A stretch of DNA of 64,000 nt from Bacteroides intestinalis (GCF_003464595.1 NZ_QRZF01000026.1:1-64000), one strand, 5' to 3'; shown: positions 1-9,360, counted from the first letter of the stretch. Notes: generated by a model not told the origin, from the sequence alone. Numbers and translations are program-made.

Positions 1-130
1 TAATTCTGTTTTAAATAATTTATCTTTTTGACTCTGCAAAGATCCGATATATACACCAATATACCAAAAACGACTTTTCGCAAAAAAAGCCGTTTTTGTA
101 TTATTTGGAAATCAAAAAAGGAAACAGGAA

Positions 131-431
131 TTAGTCCTTCGGATACAACTTGATTTGCACCATGAACAACTGTTTTTCAATGCTTTAAAGCTTATCACAT
201 GTCTATTTCCATCCGCATCCATGAAGTCTATAAGCAGATGCAGGGTATTGGCAAATGCGCGAAATCCATACAGTCTTACCCCTCATTGTTGCTGACCAGC
301 ATATGCACGAATGGGGTCAAGAAAGGTATACGCTCTTCATATTCCACACGTAAACAACTGTGACACTGCAACAAGTACTCCACTATACGATTCAAGTCTT
401 CAATCTCTTTCTCTAAACAGCATGGAAACCT
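131..431 (-). pseudogene. degraded unknown protein-coding remnant
   Basis: Reading the minus strand from 431 leftward gives a protein-like stretch (CCLEKEIEDLNRIVEYLL, then EERIPFLTPFVHMLVSNNEG). It hits a stop at a GGGG run near 283. It continues one frame over as VRLYGFRAFANTLHLLIDFM, and shifts again at a run of five A's near 178 to end KQLFMVQIKLYPKD and a stop at 131. Adding one base in each homopolymer run would join all three pieces. No start codon is visible in frame. I do not recognise the family. It could be a real decayed gene or an intact gene with sequencing errors; composition and frame continuity are the only evidence. Confidence 0.35.
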
Positions 432-433
432 TT

Positions 434-798
434 ACCACAAAAAAGCTTTACCTTCCAAATAGGATTTTTTTAGCCATAATTGTACTATTTGGAAATTGTT
501 TATTTATGATATGATAACATATCGAATACAAAATTAGTAAACCAATGGCTGAATGTCGCATTTATGCATAACCATTTATTCAGTTTTTTCATTTGAGAGA
601 GAGCATAAAGAAAAAAGAAAAGGAGATATTATAAGGTACGCACGCGATTACTATAATATATAAAGATTGAAAAGAAAACCGGAGGAAAGAACAGATAAGC
701 AGTTCATGCGGCAATAAAGATTATTATCTAAAACAAGAAGGAAGAAAAATTTATATGTAGAGCGATGCTTATGCCATATAATTTCAGACTTCAGCTTT
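434..798. other. AT-rich stretch without a recognisable gene
   Basis: No reading frame here resembles a known protein on either strand. It is the sequence that the OFF-state SusC promoter would transcribe into. The out-of-frame tail after the left inverted repeat stops at 799, so nothing useful is fused to the SusC start in this orientation. Confidence 0.4.
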
Positions 799-1032
799 TT
801 ACATCGGGTAAGTATTAGTTCTCGCAGAACTCGGAACATTCAGAATGGTAAATTTACCATCCAGATCAGTGGTAATGCCCGTTTTGGTTCCTTTGACCAA
901 TACAGTAGCACCTACAACAGGCTCATTGTCTTCTTCAAAAATGACGACTCCTGTCACTTTTAATGTTTGTGCAGTGAGCAAGCCTACCCCCGTAAACAGG
1001 TAGACGAATAGTAACATTAATTTTCTTCTCAT
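799..1032 (-). CDS. SusC N-terminal fragment (signal peptide and start of carboxypeptidase-like domain), inverted
   Basis: This 77-codon frame begins MRRKLMLLFVYLFTG, a signal peptide. It is followed by the start of the CarboxypepD_reg-like domain typical of SusC outer-membrane receptors (TGVVIFEEDNEPVVGATV, then DLDGKFTILNVPSSART). ATG at 1032 is chosen because AGAGAGG lies just upstream. After SSART, encoded by the left inverted repeat (817-831), it runs only five more codons (NTYPM) to a stop. The missing rest of the receptor starts on the other strand at the right repeat (1481-1495) in the matching frame. In the current orientation only a useless exported peptide would be made. I infer this is the detachable head of a phase-variable SusC gene. 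Confidence 0.85.
   Translation of the reverse strand: MRRKLMLLFVYLFTGVGLLTAQTLKVTGVVIFEEDNEPVVGATVLVKGTKTGITTDLDGKFTILNVPSSARTNTYPM
817..831. repeat. left inverted repeat of the SusC inversion (inversion site)
   Basis: AGTTCTCGCAGAACT. It is the exact reverse complement of 1481-1495. On the minus strand it encodes SSART in frame with the SusC start. Outside the 15 bp the flanks do not continue the palindrome. Confidence 0.85.
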
Positions 1033-1072
1033 ACTTACCTCTCTCAGTATTAAATTTAAAATAAGGTTATTA

Positions 1073-1150
1073 ATGGCGTTATTAGTCTGCGTTATCAATT
1101 CGCGTTTTTATTGCGTTTTTAAATAGCGTGTATAATAGCGTGTTTAATCG
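1073..1150. repeat. GCGT-spaced repeats in the SusC leader
   Basis: GCGTTATTA, GCGTTATCA, GCGTTTTTATT, GCGTTTTTAAA, GCGTGTATAATA and GCGTGTTTAATC follow each other at roughly 11-14 base steps between the promoter and the SusC start. They lie in the transcribed leader. They may be protein-binding or RNA-level control sites; function is unknown. Confidence 0.45.
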
Positions 1151-1166
1151 TATTTTCAATAGTTTG

Positions 1167-1196
1167 CAAAGATAAACATATTTTTACTGACGCAAA
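1167..1196 (-). promoter_or_regulatory. Bacteroides-type promoter for susC, inside the invertible segment
   Basis: On the minus strand a TTTG (-33) at 1196-1193 and TATCTTTG (-7) at 1174-1167 are separated by 18 bases, close to the usual 19-21. Transcription would start near 1160 and run left into the SusC head, leaving a leader of about 130 bases. In this orientation it points away from the SusC body and susD. Confidence 0.65.
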
Positions 1197-1473
1197 ATAA
1201 TTATCATTAAAATATATTAATTGCGTCACAATTAATAAACGCAAATAGTAAAACATTAATCATGTTATTAATCTTTTCCACACGCAGATATTATCTCAAA
1301 TATCTGCTATTTATCATAAATTAATAACAATATGCTTATTCACATTTAGGCATGGGTATAATTTTTCATTTAAAAACCAGATATTATGGTATAAATTTAA
1401 TAAAAGAAAAAGAAGAAGATTGAATCAAATTGAAATGCAAAACTGAGGTATTTATCATATTTTGTAAATGCAA

Positions 1474-1502
1474 TCTGCAAAGTTCTGCGAGAACTTTGCA
1501 GA
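1474..1502. repeat. right inverted repeat of the SusC inversion, within a 29-bp palindrome
   Basis: The core AGTTCTGCGAGAACT (1481-1495) is the reverse complement of the left repeat. Here the flanks TCTGCAA and TTGCAGA extend the symmetry to 29 bp, unlike the left site. The core encodes SSART in frame with LQISFVGMQTQE on the plus strand. Confidence 0.8.
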
Positions 1503-4500
1503 TATCTTTTGTAGGCATGCAAACACAGGAAATCCCTATTAAAACCGGACTGATTAAAGTTCTAATGAAGCCGGATGCAGAAGTGCTTGACGAGGTCGTT
1601 ATTACAGGTATGACCAAAGTCGATAAGCGCTTGTTTACAGGTGCTGCTGATAGGTTGACCGCAGCAGATGTTAAGCTGGATGGTTTAGCTGATATTAGCC
1701 GTGGTTTGGAAGGGCGTTCTGCGGGAGTATCGGTACAAAACGTTTCGGGTACATTCGGTACTGCACCCAAAATCCGTGTACGTGGAGCTACATCAATCTA
1801 TGGTAATTCAAAGCCCCTGTGGGTGGTAGATGGCGTTATTATGGATGACGTTGTGGAGGTGAGTGCCGACCAACTTTCATCGGGTGATGCTGTGACTCTA
1901 ATCAGTTCCGCTATAGCTGGATTAAATGCCGATGACATTGAAAGCTTCCAAATATTAAAAGATGGTTCGGCCACTTCTATTTACGGGGCGCGTGCTATGG
2001 CTGGTGTAATTGTTGTTACTACCAAAAGAGGTAAAGTCGGGACCAGTAAGTTAAGCTATACGGGTGAGTTTACAATGAGAATGAAGCCCTCTTACCGTGA
2101 ATTTAATTTGATGAATTCTCAAGATCAGATGGGCATTTATCAGGAAATGAGAGATAAAGGATGGCTTAACTTCGCAAGTGTATACCGGGCGTCAAACAGT
2201 GGCGTGTATGGTAAAATGTTCCAATTAAATAACTGGTATGACAAAACGAACGGGCAGTTTGGCCTGGCTCATACCATTGAAGCACAGAATGAATATCTGC
2301 GTAAGGCTGAAATGAGGAATACCGACTGGTTTGACATGCTTTTCAGCAATTCTATTATGATGAACCATTCTATCAGTTATGCAATGGGAAATGAGAAGTC
2401 AACCTCTTATGTGTCGGTGAGTGCCATGAATGATCCGGGGTGGATGGTTAAAAACAAAGTACAGCGTTATACAGCCAATCTGAATAATAGCTATAACATA
2501 CTAAAGAATCTTTCTCTTAATGTGATTGCCAATGCATCTTATCGCAAGCAGGAAGCTCCCGGAACATTGGGACAAAGCATGGATGCAGTCCGTGGTGAAG
2601 TTACCCGCGGATTTGACATCAATCCTTACAGTTACGCATTGAACACCTCCAGAACATTGGATGCCAATACCTACTATATGCGTAACTATTCGGATTTTAA
2701 TATCTTCAATGAACTGAACACAAACAACATCTCATTGGATGTAGTAGACCTGAAATTTCAGGGCGAAATGAAATGGAAGATTTTGCCAAAACTGGAAGTC
2801 AGTGCTTTAGGTGCATTAAAATATTCTTCGACTTCACAAGAACACAAGATCCGCGAGAATTCAAACCAGGCTTTGGCTTACCGTGCTATGAGTGATGCCA
2901 CTATTATCAATAGCAATTCATGGCTTTATAAAGACCCTGATGATCCTTATTCATTACCTGTAAGTATTCTCCCCAAGGGTGGTTTCTATAATACCACTCA
3001 GTATAAAATGCTAAGTTATGACTTCCGTGCTGCCGTATCATGGAATGATGTCTTCAAAGACACCCATATCGTAAATGTATATGGTGGTATGGAAGCAAAT
3101 GCCCAAGACCGTTCCAGTAACAGCTTTGATGGCTGGGGCATGCAATATGATAATGGAGAAATTCCGTTTTTTGATTATCTTGCCTTTAAGAAGATGCGTG
3201 AAGGTAATTCCGACTATTATAGCTTGAGCAATACCAAAAAGAGAAATGTAGCTTTCTTCGGGACAGCAACTTATTCTTATAAAGGACGTTATACCCTGAC
3301 GGGTTACAGGACGTTATGAAGGCTCCAATCGCTTAGGTAAATCTCGTTCGGCCCGCTGGTTGCCCACTTGGAACATAGCAGGTGCATGGAACATGCACGA
3401 AGAAGAATTCTTTAAGGATTTAGAACCTGCTTTATCACATTTTACACTGAAAGCGTCTTATAGTTTAACGGCAGATGTCGGTCCGAGCAATGTCTCCAAT
3501 TCTTTAGTAATCATCCAGAATTATACCCCCTGGCGTCCGTCGGCAGGTGTAGCGGAGTCAGGGTTGAAAATTGATGATTTGGAAAATGCAGATCTTACTT
3601 ATGAGAAGAAGCATGAGCTGAATATCGGTGTGGATATGGGATTTCTTGACAACCGGATTAATGTGGAAGCAGCTTGGTATAAGCGTGACAACTACGATTT
3701 GATTGGCATCACTACCACGCAAGGAGTGGGAGGACAGACAGAACGCTATGCAAATGTGGCTTCTATGAAATCTCATGGATTTGAAGCATCTTTGTCAACC
3801 AGAAACATTGAGACAAAAGACTTTAAATGGTCCACTGATTTTATCTTCGGGTATAATAAGACGGAGGTAACAGACTTTAAATCCCGTTCAACTGTATTTT
3901 CACTTATTGCCGGAGTAGGTTTTGCACGCGAAGGCTATCCGGCAAGAGGGTTGTTCTCCATTCCTTTTGAAGGACTTGACGAAGACGGATTCCCCACTTT
4001 CATGTTCGGCGATACGAAGGTAACCAAAAAGAATTATGGTACTTTGAATTTCCAGGAGTCGGAAGATGTAGATTTCCTGAAATACGAAGGTCCGTCAGAC
4101 CCTACTATAACGGGTAGTTTTGGTAACATTTTCACGTATAAGAATTTCCGCTTGAACGTATTCATCACTTATTCCGCAGGAAACAAAGTACGGCTCGATC
4201 CTGCGTTCAAGAGCTCATACAGCGATCTGGATGCAACACAAAAAGATTTTAAGAACCGTTGGAGACTATCGGGCGACGAGATGCATACCGATGTCCCGGT
4301 AATAGCCAGCACATTTGAAAATAAACAATATGGCAATCTGAACCTGGGTTATAACGCCTATAATTATTCGACTGCCCGTATTGCCAAAGGAGATTTTATC
4401 CGCTTGAAGGAAGTTTCCCTTTCTTATGACTTCCCGCGTTCTCTATTGAAAGGGACAGCTATCAGTAATGCTTCACTGAAATTGCAAGCCACCAACTTAT

Positions 4501-4616
4501 TCTTGCTTTATGCAGACTCAAAGTTGAACGGACAAGATCCTGAATTTTTCCGTTCGGGTGGTGTGTCGGCTCCCGTACCCAAACAATTTACATTAACTTT
4601 AAGATTAGGATTCTAA
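1481..4616 (+). pseudogene. SusC-type TonB-dependent receptor body: headless (phase OFF) and frameshifted
   Basis: From the right inverted repeat the frame encodes the rest of a SusC receptor. It has the end of the carboxypeptidase-like domain (SFVGMQTQEIPIKTG), the LDEVVITGM TonB-box region, the plug with a WVVDGVIMDD motif and SIYGARAMAGVIVVTTKRG, and the beta-barrel ending in LTLRLGF. There is no ATG, promoter or ribosome site in front of it in this orientation. A stop at 3317-3319 interrupts the barrel. Dropping one T at 3304-3305 restores GTGRYEGSNRLGKSRSARW and the frame to 4616. Counted that way, 1496-4616 is exactly 1,039 codons plus stop, and 1,111 residues with the inverted head. 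The frameshift may be a real lesion or a sequencing error. In the family this protein imports oligosaccharides or peptides with its SusD lid. Confidence 0.85.
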
Positions 4617-4628
4617 ATATTGAAACTT

Positions 4629-6128
4629 ATGAAAACAAAAATTATAATCATATCCTTGCTGGCTGTTTTCTTAGGAAGCATCACTTCTTGTGATGGCTTT
4701 TTGGATACAATGCCTGATAAACGTGCTGAAGTAAATTCTTTGAAAAAAGTAAAAGACCTTTTGGTATCTGCTTATCCGAAATCTTCTGCATTACTGATGG
4801 AAGAAATGATGTCGGATAACCGGATGGATAATGGAGACAAGTATAGCTTGCCGAATAACAAAATGATACAATCCTTCCGTTGGGAGGATATAACTGATAT
4901 CGATCAAGACACCCCTAACTACATGTGGGATGGATGTTATATGATAATTGCAGCAGCCAATCAGGCTTTAGTTGCCATTCAGGAATTAGGCGAACCGGAA
5001 GAGGCACTGCCGTATAGGGGTGAAGCACTGATTTGCCGTGCTTACGGGCATTTTCTATTGAGCAATGTATTCTGCATGGCGTATGGCGATGATGCTGGTA
5101 AAGATTTGGGCATACCTTATATAACTGCCCCTGAAACTTCCATCGGGGTGAAGTATGAAAGAGGGACTTTAGAAGAAACGTATGAGAGAATAAACAGAGA
5201 CATCGAAGAGGCTCTTCCTTTGATAAGCGATGAAGCTTATGATGTTCCGCTTTATCATTTCAACAAGAGAGCCGCATACTCGTTTGCAGCCCAGTTTAAT
5301 CTGTTCTATAATCAGTACGAAAAAGCAATAAAATATGCAACAGAAGCTATTGGCGAAGATCCAAGTCCTTTATTAAGGGACATGGATGGGTATAGCCAGT
5401 TCCCCAGTTCCAAAGAGTATACGCTGGCTTTTATTAGTAAAGATGAACCGGCCAATCTGATGCTGATAGGAGCGCTTTCAGGCTGGGGAAACCAGTATAC
5501 AAACCAAAGATATGGACATAACCGGACATTGTGCCAAGAGGAAACAATCTGGTCGCCTGCGGCATGGGGACATCTTATGGCTTATGATAAAGTTCTGGGA
5601 TTTGGAGATCAGTCCATCTTTGTTCCCAAAATGGACGCTATGTTTGAGACGACTAATGCTGTGCTGGGCATCGGATATTACCGACAGATTGTATTTGCCT
5701 TTACCAGTGATAAAACGCTTTTAAACCGTGCTGAAGCATATATATTGGCTAAACAATATGATAAAGGAGTGAGAGACCTGCAATATTGGTGCAAAACAAA
5801 GATGGCACCGCAAATACCGGATATGGAAAGCCTGAACACTTTCTATGAATCAACTGTAAACCCGAACACAAACGGAAAGCCGTTAAACCCGAAATTCGAC
5901 ATAGAACCGGGATTGCAAACCAATTTGTTGAAAGCCGTGATACATGCCCGCCGTATAGAAACGGTTCATGAAGGTGAACGGTGGCTGGATATCAAGCGTT
6001 TTGGGTTGGAGATTAAGCGTGAACTATATGGAGAATCCCCTATTGTACTGGAATCTCACGACCTGAGAAAAGCTATACAGATACCGGCAGCAGTTATATC
6101 AGCCGGCATGGAAAGAAATCCCAGATAA
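4629..6128 (+). CDS. SusD/RagB-family nutrient-binding outer-membrane lipoprotein
   Basis: The 499-residue protein starts MKTKIIIISLLAVFLGS with the lipobox cysteine at residue 21, so it should be a surface lipoprotein. The TPR-like SusD fold is indicated by DGFLDTMPDKRAEV near the start, YRGEALICRAYGHFLLSNVF in the middle, and the closing RIETVHEGERWLDIKRFG. It would form the lid over the SusC barrel and bind the ligand. I chose ATG 4629 over the TTG at 4620 because it gives a normal signal peptide. It follows the SusC stop by 12 bases and must share its promoter, so it should also be silent while the switch is OFF. The ligand is unknown. Confidence 0.9.
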   Translation: MKTKIIIISLLAVFLGSITSCDGFLDTMPDKRAEVNSLKKVKDLLVSAYPKSSALLMEEMMSDNRMDNGDKYSLPNNKMIQSFRWEDITDIDQDTPNYMWDGCYMIIAAANQALVAIQELGEPEEALPYRGEALICRAYGHFLLSNVFCMAYGDDAGKDLGIPYITAPETSIGVKYERGTLEETYERINRDIEEALPLISDEAYDVPLYHFNKRAAYSFAAQFNLFYNQYEKAIKYATEAIGEDPSPLLRDMDGYSQFPSSKEYTLAFISKDEPANLMLIGALSGWGNQYTNQRYGHNRTLCQEETIWSPAAWGHLMAYDKVLGFGDQSIFVPKMDAMFETTNAVLGIGYYRQIVFAFTSDKTLLNRAEAYILAKQYDKGVRDLQYWCKTKMAPQIPDMESLNTFYESTVNPNTNGKPLNPKFDIEPGLQTNLLKAVIHARRIETVHEGERWLDIKRFGLEIKRELYGESPIVLESHDLRKAIQIPAAVISAGMERNPR

Positions 6129-6153
6129 TTAAACCGCTAAAAAACGAAGATTT

Positions 6154-7023
6154 ATGAAAAATTGGTATATATATATATTGATGCTTATGTTCGGAATAGG
6201 TTTCTCTGCCTGTGACGACAATGAGCCGGATGAGGATAATAGTATTTTTAATACTTCGGAGATAGAACGTAATGCCTTTGACAAATGGCTGAAAGAAAAC
6301 TATGTAGACACCTACAATATTAATTTTATTTACAGGATGGAGCATATCGAATCAGATTATTCACACAATCTGGTTCCTACGGACTTCAAACTTAGTGTCA
6401 AACTGGCTAAGATAGTGAAACATGCATGGCTGGAAGTATATGATGAAGTAGGAGGCATTGACTTTACACGTGCCAATGCCCCTAAGGTAATCCATCTAAT
6501 TGGTTCGGCATCATGGGATAAAACAACTTTCACTTTAGGAACAGCAGAAGGTGGACTGAAAGTCACCCTCTATATGGGCAACTGGCTTGACCCAACCAAT
6601 GTGAATGAACTGAATGAATATTATTTTAAGGTGATGCACCATGAATTTGCGCATATCCTGCATCAGAAGAAGGTCTATACGGTAGAGTTTGATAAGATCA
6701 GTGCTGGAAACTATGTACCTACAGGTTGGCAAAATCGTAGTCTTGAGACCGTTGCCCCACTGGGGTTCGTCACTCCGTATGCCGGTAGCCAGCCCCGTGA
6801 AGACATCGCTGAGGTAACAGCTTGTTACCTGACCTATCCTGTTGAACAATGGGATGAAGTAATCAGTCTTGCCGGTGAAAAAGGCAGTGCTATCATTTAC
6901 CAAAAGCTGGATATCGTAAGGAAGTATATGAAAGAGTCCTGGGGTATAGACATCGAATTGCTGCGTAGTGTAATTAGCAGGCGTTGTGCCGAGATAAGTA
7001 AGCTTGATTTAGATAATATTTAA
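6154..7023 (+). CDS. putative zinc-binding metallopeptidase lipoprotein (HExxH)
   Basis: The 289-residue protein has a lipoprotein signal ending FSAC (Cys20). It carries HHEFAHILH: the HExxH zinc motif is His163-Glu164-His167, followed by His170. The overall pattern matches the Bacteroidetes zinc-binding metallopeptidase family found beside SusC/SusD pairs (Pfam Peptidase_Mx type, from memory). A conserved PREDIAEVTACYL follows and may supply the third zinc ligand. It starts 25 bases after susD and is the third gene of the operon. A surface protease here suggests that the SusC/SusD pair handles peptides or glycoproteins rather than a plain polysaccharide. That is inference. Confidence 0.75.
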   Translation: MKNWYIYILMLMFGIGFSACDDNEPDEDNSIFNTSEIERNAFDKWLKENYVDTYNINFIYRMEHIESDYSHNLVPTDFKLSVKLAKIVKHAWLEVYDEVGGIDFTRANAPKVIHLIGSASWDKTTFTLGTAEGGLKVTLYMGNWLDPTNVNELNEYYFKVMHHEFAHILHQKKVYTVEFDKISAGNYVPTGWQNRSLETVAPLGFVTPYAGSQPREDIAEVTACYLTYPVEQWDEVISLAGEKGSAIIYQKLDIVRKYMKESWGIDIELLRSVISRRCAEISKLDLDNI

Positions 7024-7033
7024 TAATTGATAT

Positions 7034-8314
7034 ATGAAAAGAATAATATATACATTGTTTATTTTCTCCATACTCCTGAGTTCGTGCGTTCAGGATGTGG
7101 ATGACGTGTTTGATGAACCATCATCTGTGCGCGTAGAGAAAGCTTTAGCCGAGTATCAGGCCTTATTGAAAAGTGCAGAACATGGATGGGTCATGGAATA
7201 TTACCCCTCGGCTACCCAAGCATATGGGGGATATCTTTTTACTATGAAATTTAAAGATGGTGACCAAGTTACAGTATCTACGGATGCATTTGAGGAAGCA
7301 GAAAAAGAGGTAACCAGCCTTTATTCTTTGAAAAAAGATATAGGTCCGACACTAAATTTCGACACATACAATGAATTGTTTCATCATTTTTCTGATCCGG
7401 ACATCATAGATGGAGGTGGAAAAGGTAAAGGTTATGAGGGGGACTATGAATTTCTATTCCGGTCGCATACTGATAATGAAATTATCCTTAGAGGAAAGAA
7501 GACAAATAATATCATAAAGATGACACGTCTGACCGAACCTCCAACGGTGCTTCTGGATAAAACGGTTAAGTTGTCGAAAGAAACGTTTACGACCACATAT
7601 ACGGCTCATATTGGTGGGAAAACGTTTGTCGTTCCGATGGAAGACCATGTATTCCATTTCAGTTATGAAACCGAAAACAAGGAAACGGAGTCGGTATCGG
7701 GTCCCTATATTTTCACAGCTACCGGTATCAAGTTCTATGAACCGATAGAAGTGATGGGGAAAACATTGGAAAACTTCACGTGGGATAGTACGACTAAAAC
7801 GTTTACTTGTATCGATACGGGGGCTACCGACGTCAAGCTCACAGCAAATGAACTGCCGGAGGGATATATGAAGTATAAAGACTTTCTGGGTTCATGGGAC
7901 TTTGTGTATACCGGAGGCAGAATACCGGTGACGCTTGAGGAGGAAAGTCAGACATCTTTCCTGATGAACGGATTTAATCCGAATTACAAATTGGTAGTAA
8001 ATTACGATAAGAGTGCCGGAAGAATCCGGATTATGACACAGAAAGTAGGTAATGCCGGTAATAATGAGGTGTGGTTGTGTGCCTGGGATGCCAATACGGG
8101 TAGCTTGTGGAAAAATACCGCACTCGGGGTTGCAAGCAAACTGCGCTCAGGAACGGAAGATGTCACAATCGATTTTGAAAGTTATGGTGTATGGGAAGAC
8201 AATGAAGTTAATTCACTCATAGTATGGGAAATGAAAGGCAATGATTATGTCGGTGAATTTAAGCAATGGGGAACTTCACGATATGTCGGATATTTAAGTA
8301 TGATTAAAAAATGA
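7034..8314 (+). CDS. DUF4302 domain lipoprotein
   Basis: The 426-residue protein has the signal MKRIIYTLFIFSILLSSC (Cys18). It then shows the DUF4302 pattern: AEYQALLKSAEHGWVMEYYP near the start, GGYLFTMKFKDGDQVTVS, and EIILRGKKTNNIIKMTRL. The family has no assigned activity but recurs in operons with SusC, SusD and the HExxH lipoprotein, as here (10-base gap upstream). It is probably displayed on the outer membrane as an accessory binding protein of the uptake system. Beyond lipidation, no catalytic motif is visible. Confidence 0.75.
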   Translation: MKRIIYTLFIFSILLSSCVQDVDDVFDEPSSVRVEKALAEYQALLKSAEHGWVMEYYPSATQAYGGYLFTMKFKDGDQVTVSTDAFEEAEKEVTSLYSLKKDIGPTLNFDTYNELFHHFSDPDIIDGGGKGKGYEGDYEFLFRSHTDNEIILRGKKTNNIIKMTRLTEPPTVLLDKTVKLSKETFTTTYTAHIGGKTFVVPMEDHVFHFSYETENKETESVSGPYIFTATGIKFYEPIEVMGKTLENFTWDSTTKTFTCIDTGATDVKLTANELPEGYMKYKDFLGSWDFVYTGGRIPVTLEEESQTSFLMNGFNPNYKLVVNYDKSAGRIRIMTQKVGNAGNNEVWLCAWDANTGSLWKNTALGVASKLRSGTEDVTIDFESYGVWEDNEVNSLIVWEMKGNDYVGEFKQWGTSRYVGYLSMIKK

Positions 8315-8331
8315 GTAAAAGGATAAGCTGT

Positions 8332-9360
8332 ATGAGAAAGTTAATGAATTTATTAATTCTGGCACTTTGCATAATGGTTGTAGGGTGCAGTGACGATGAT
8401 GATGCGGTAAAAGGCTCCGAATTAACTGTGATAAGTACAGAAGCCCAGTTTACATATAAAGGTGGCGCAGGCTTGATTAAAGTACTTGCTACTTCGGCGA
8501 TAGAGGCTACAGCACGTGATTCATGGTGTCATATATCCGTATCAGGACAGGATATTAGCTTATCGGTAGACTTGAACAATTCAATCTCAAGTCGTACAAC
8601 GATGGTTACTATTCGTTCTGCCAATGAAAAGACAGAAGTTCCTGTTACACAATTGGGTGATACTTTTATTTGTACCCTGAAAGATGTAACATTTGCACCT
8701 GCAGGGGGAGATGCCACCTTTGCTTTGGATACAAAGCGGGACATCAAGATAACAGTTCCTCAATGGATTACCTACCGGAGGGATGAGGATCAGGTAATAT
8801 TTATTGCGCCCGCTATTCAGGATGGAGGATATAGAACAAGTACGGTGGTCATTGATGACGGTGATGTGGCATATACTGCAGAGTTCACACAAATGAACCT
8901 GAATGGTATTTATGATATGCTATATACGAATGGTAACAAGCAATATGCCGCACTCTGCAAAGTTGAGTCCACAGAAACCGCCAATGTATATCAATTGACA
9001 ACAAACGGGATGCCAGTGGATGCCTCTTTCCTGGCAACTTATAGTGAAGGTAGTTTCATCATCTCATTTGGACAATATTTGGGAGATATTGATCCATATA
9101 AAGTCTATTTGTGTGCTTATGACAATGCCGGAAGACTTGGATGGGGAACAACTGTGCAATATGTTGCTCCTATAGCTACAGATGAAAATTATAATATGAC
9201 TTTTGTCTTTGCTGATAATGGCACATGGCAGGATCAACATGTGGATGGATTCTATTATGGCAAATTTACCGGGACTCCTTCAAATAGCACATATAAGGGA
9301 GGCTATGGTACTGCTACTGACATTGTTATGCAAACTCATCTGGAAAAAAGTACAGACTAG
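8332..9360 (+). CDS. BACON-domain lipoprotein
   Basis: From ATG 8332 it encodes 342 residues with the signal MRKLMNLLILALCIMVVGC (Cys19) followed by SDDDD. An ATG at 8311 overlaps the previous stop but gives a poorer signal; AAAGGA lies upstream of 8332. Two BACON-like beta-sandwich repeats are suggested by FTYKGGAGLIKVLATSAIEA with PVTQLGD, and by FAPAGGDATFALDTKRDI with EFTQMN. BACON domains occur in Bacteroidetes surface proteins and are thought to bind glycans or mucin. It is the last gene of the phase-variable operon, directly before a terminator. Confidence 0.7.
   Translation: MRKLMNLLILALCIMVVGCSDDDDAVKGSELTVISTEAQFTYKGGAGLIKVLATSAIEATARDSWCHISVSGQDISLSVDLNNSISSRTTMVTIRSANEKTEVPVTQLGDTFICTLKDVTFAPAGGDATFALDTKRDIKITVPQWITYRRDEDQVIFIAPAIQDGGYRTSTVVIDDGDVAYTAEFTQMNLNGIYDMLYTNGNKQYAALCKVESTETANVYQLTTNGMPVDASFLATYSEGSFIISFGQYLGDIDPYKVYLCAYDNAGRLGWGTTVQYVAPIATDENYNMTFVFADNGTWQDQHVDGFYYGKFTGTPSNSTYKGGYGTATDIVMQTHLEKSTD

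Larger units (their letters stand above)
817..1495. other. invertible DNA segment carrying SusC promoter and start (OFF orientation)
   Basis: The 679-bp segment is bounded by inverted copies of a 15-bp near-palindrome. It contains the SusC promoter, leader and first codons, all pointing left, away from the receptor body. Flipping it between the repeats gives ...NVPSSART-LQISFVGMQTQEIP..., the canonical SusC continuation, with the reading frame preserved. Intragenic inversions of SusC/SusD genes are known from Bacteroides fragilis. The AGTTC-N5-GAACT form of the repeat matches, from memory, one class of inversion site described there. No recombinase gene is visible in the window, so the enzyme must act from elsewhere. 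The part from 1197 to 1480 is AT-rich and has no gene. Confidence 0.85.

Noticed and set aside
311..514. 67-codon plus-strand open frame
   Set aside because: No family resemblance, no ribosome site, and it overlaps the better minus-strand remnant at 131-431.
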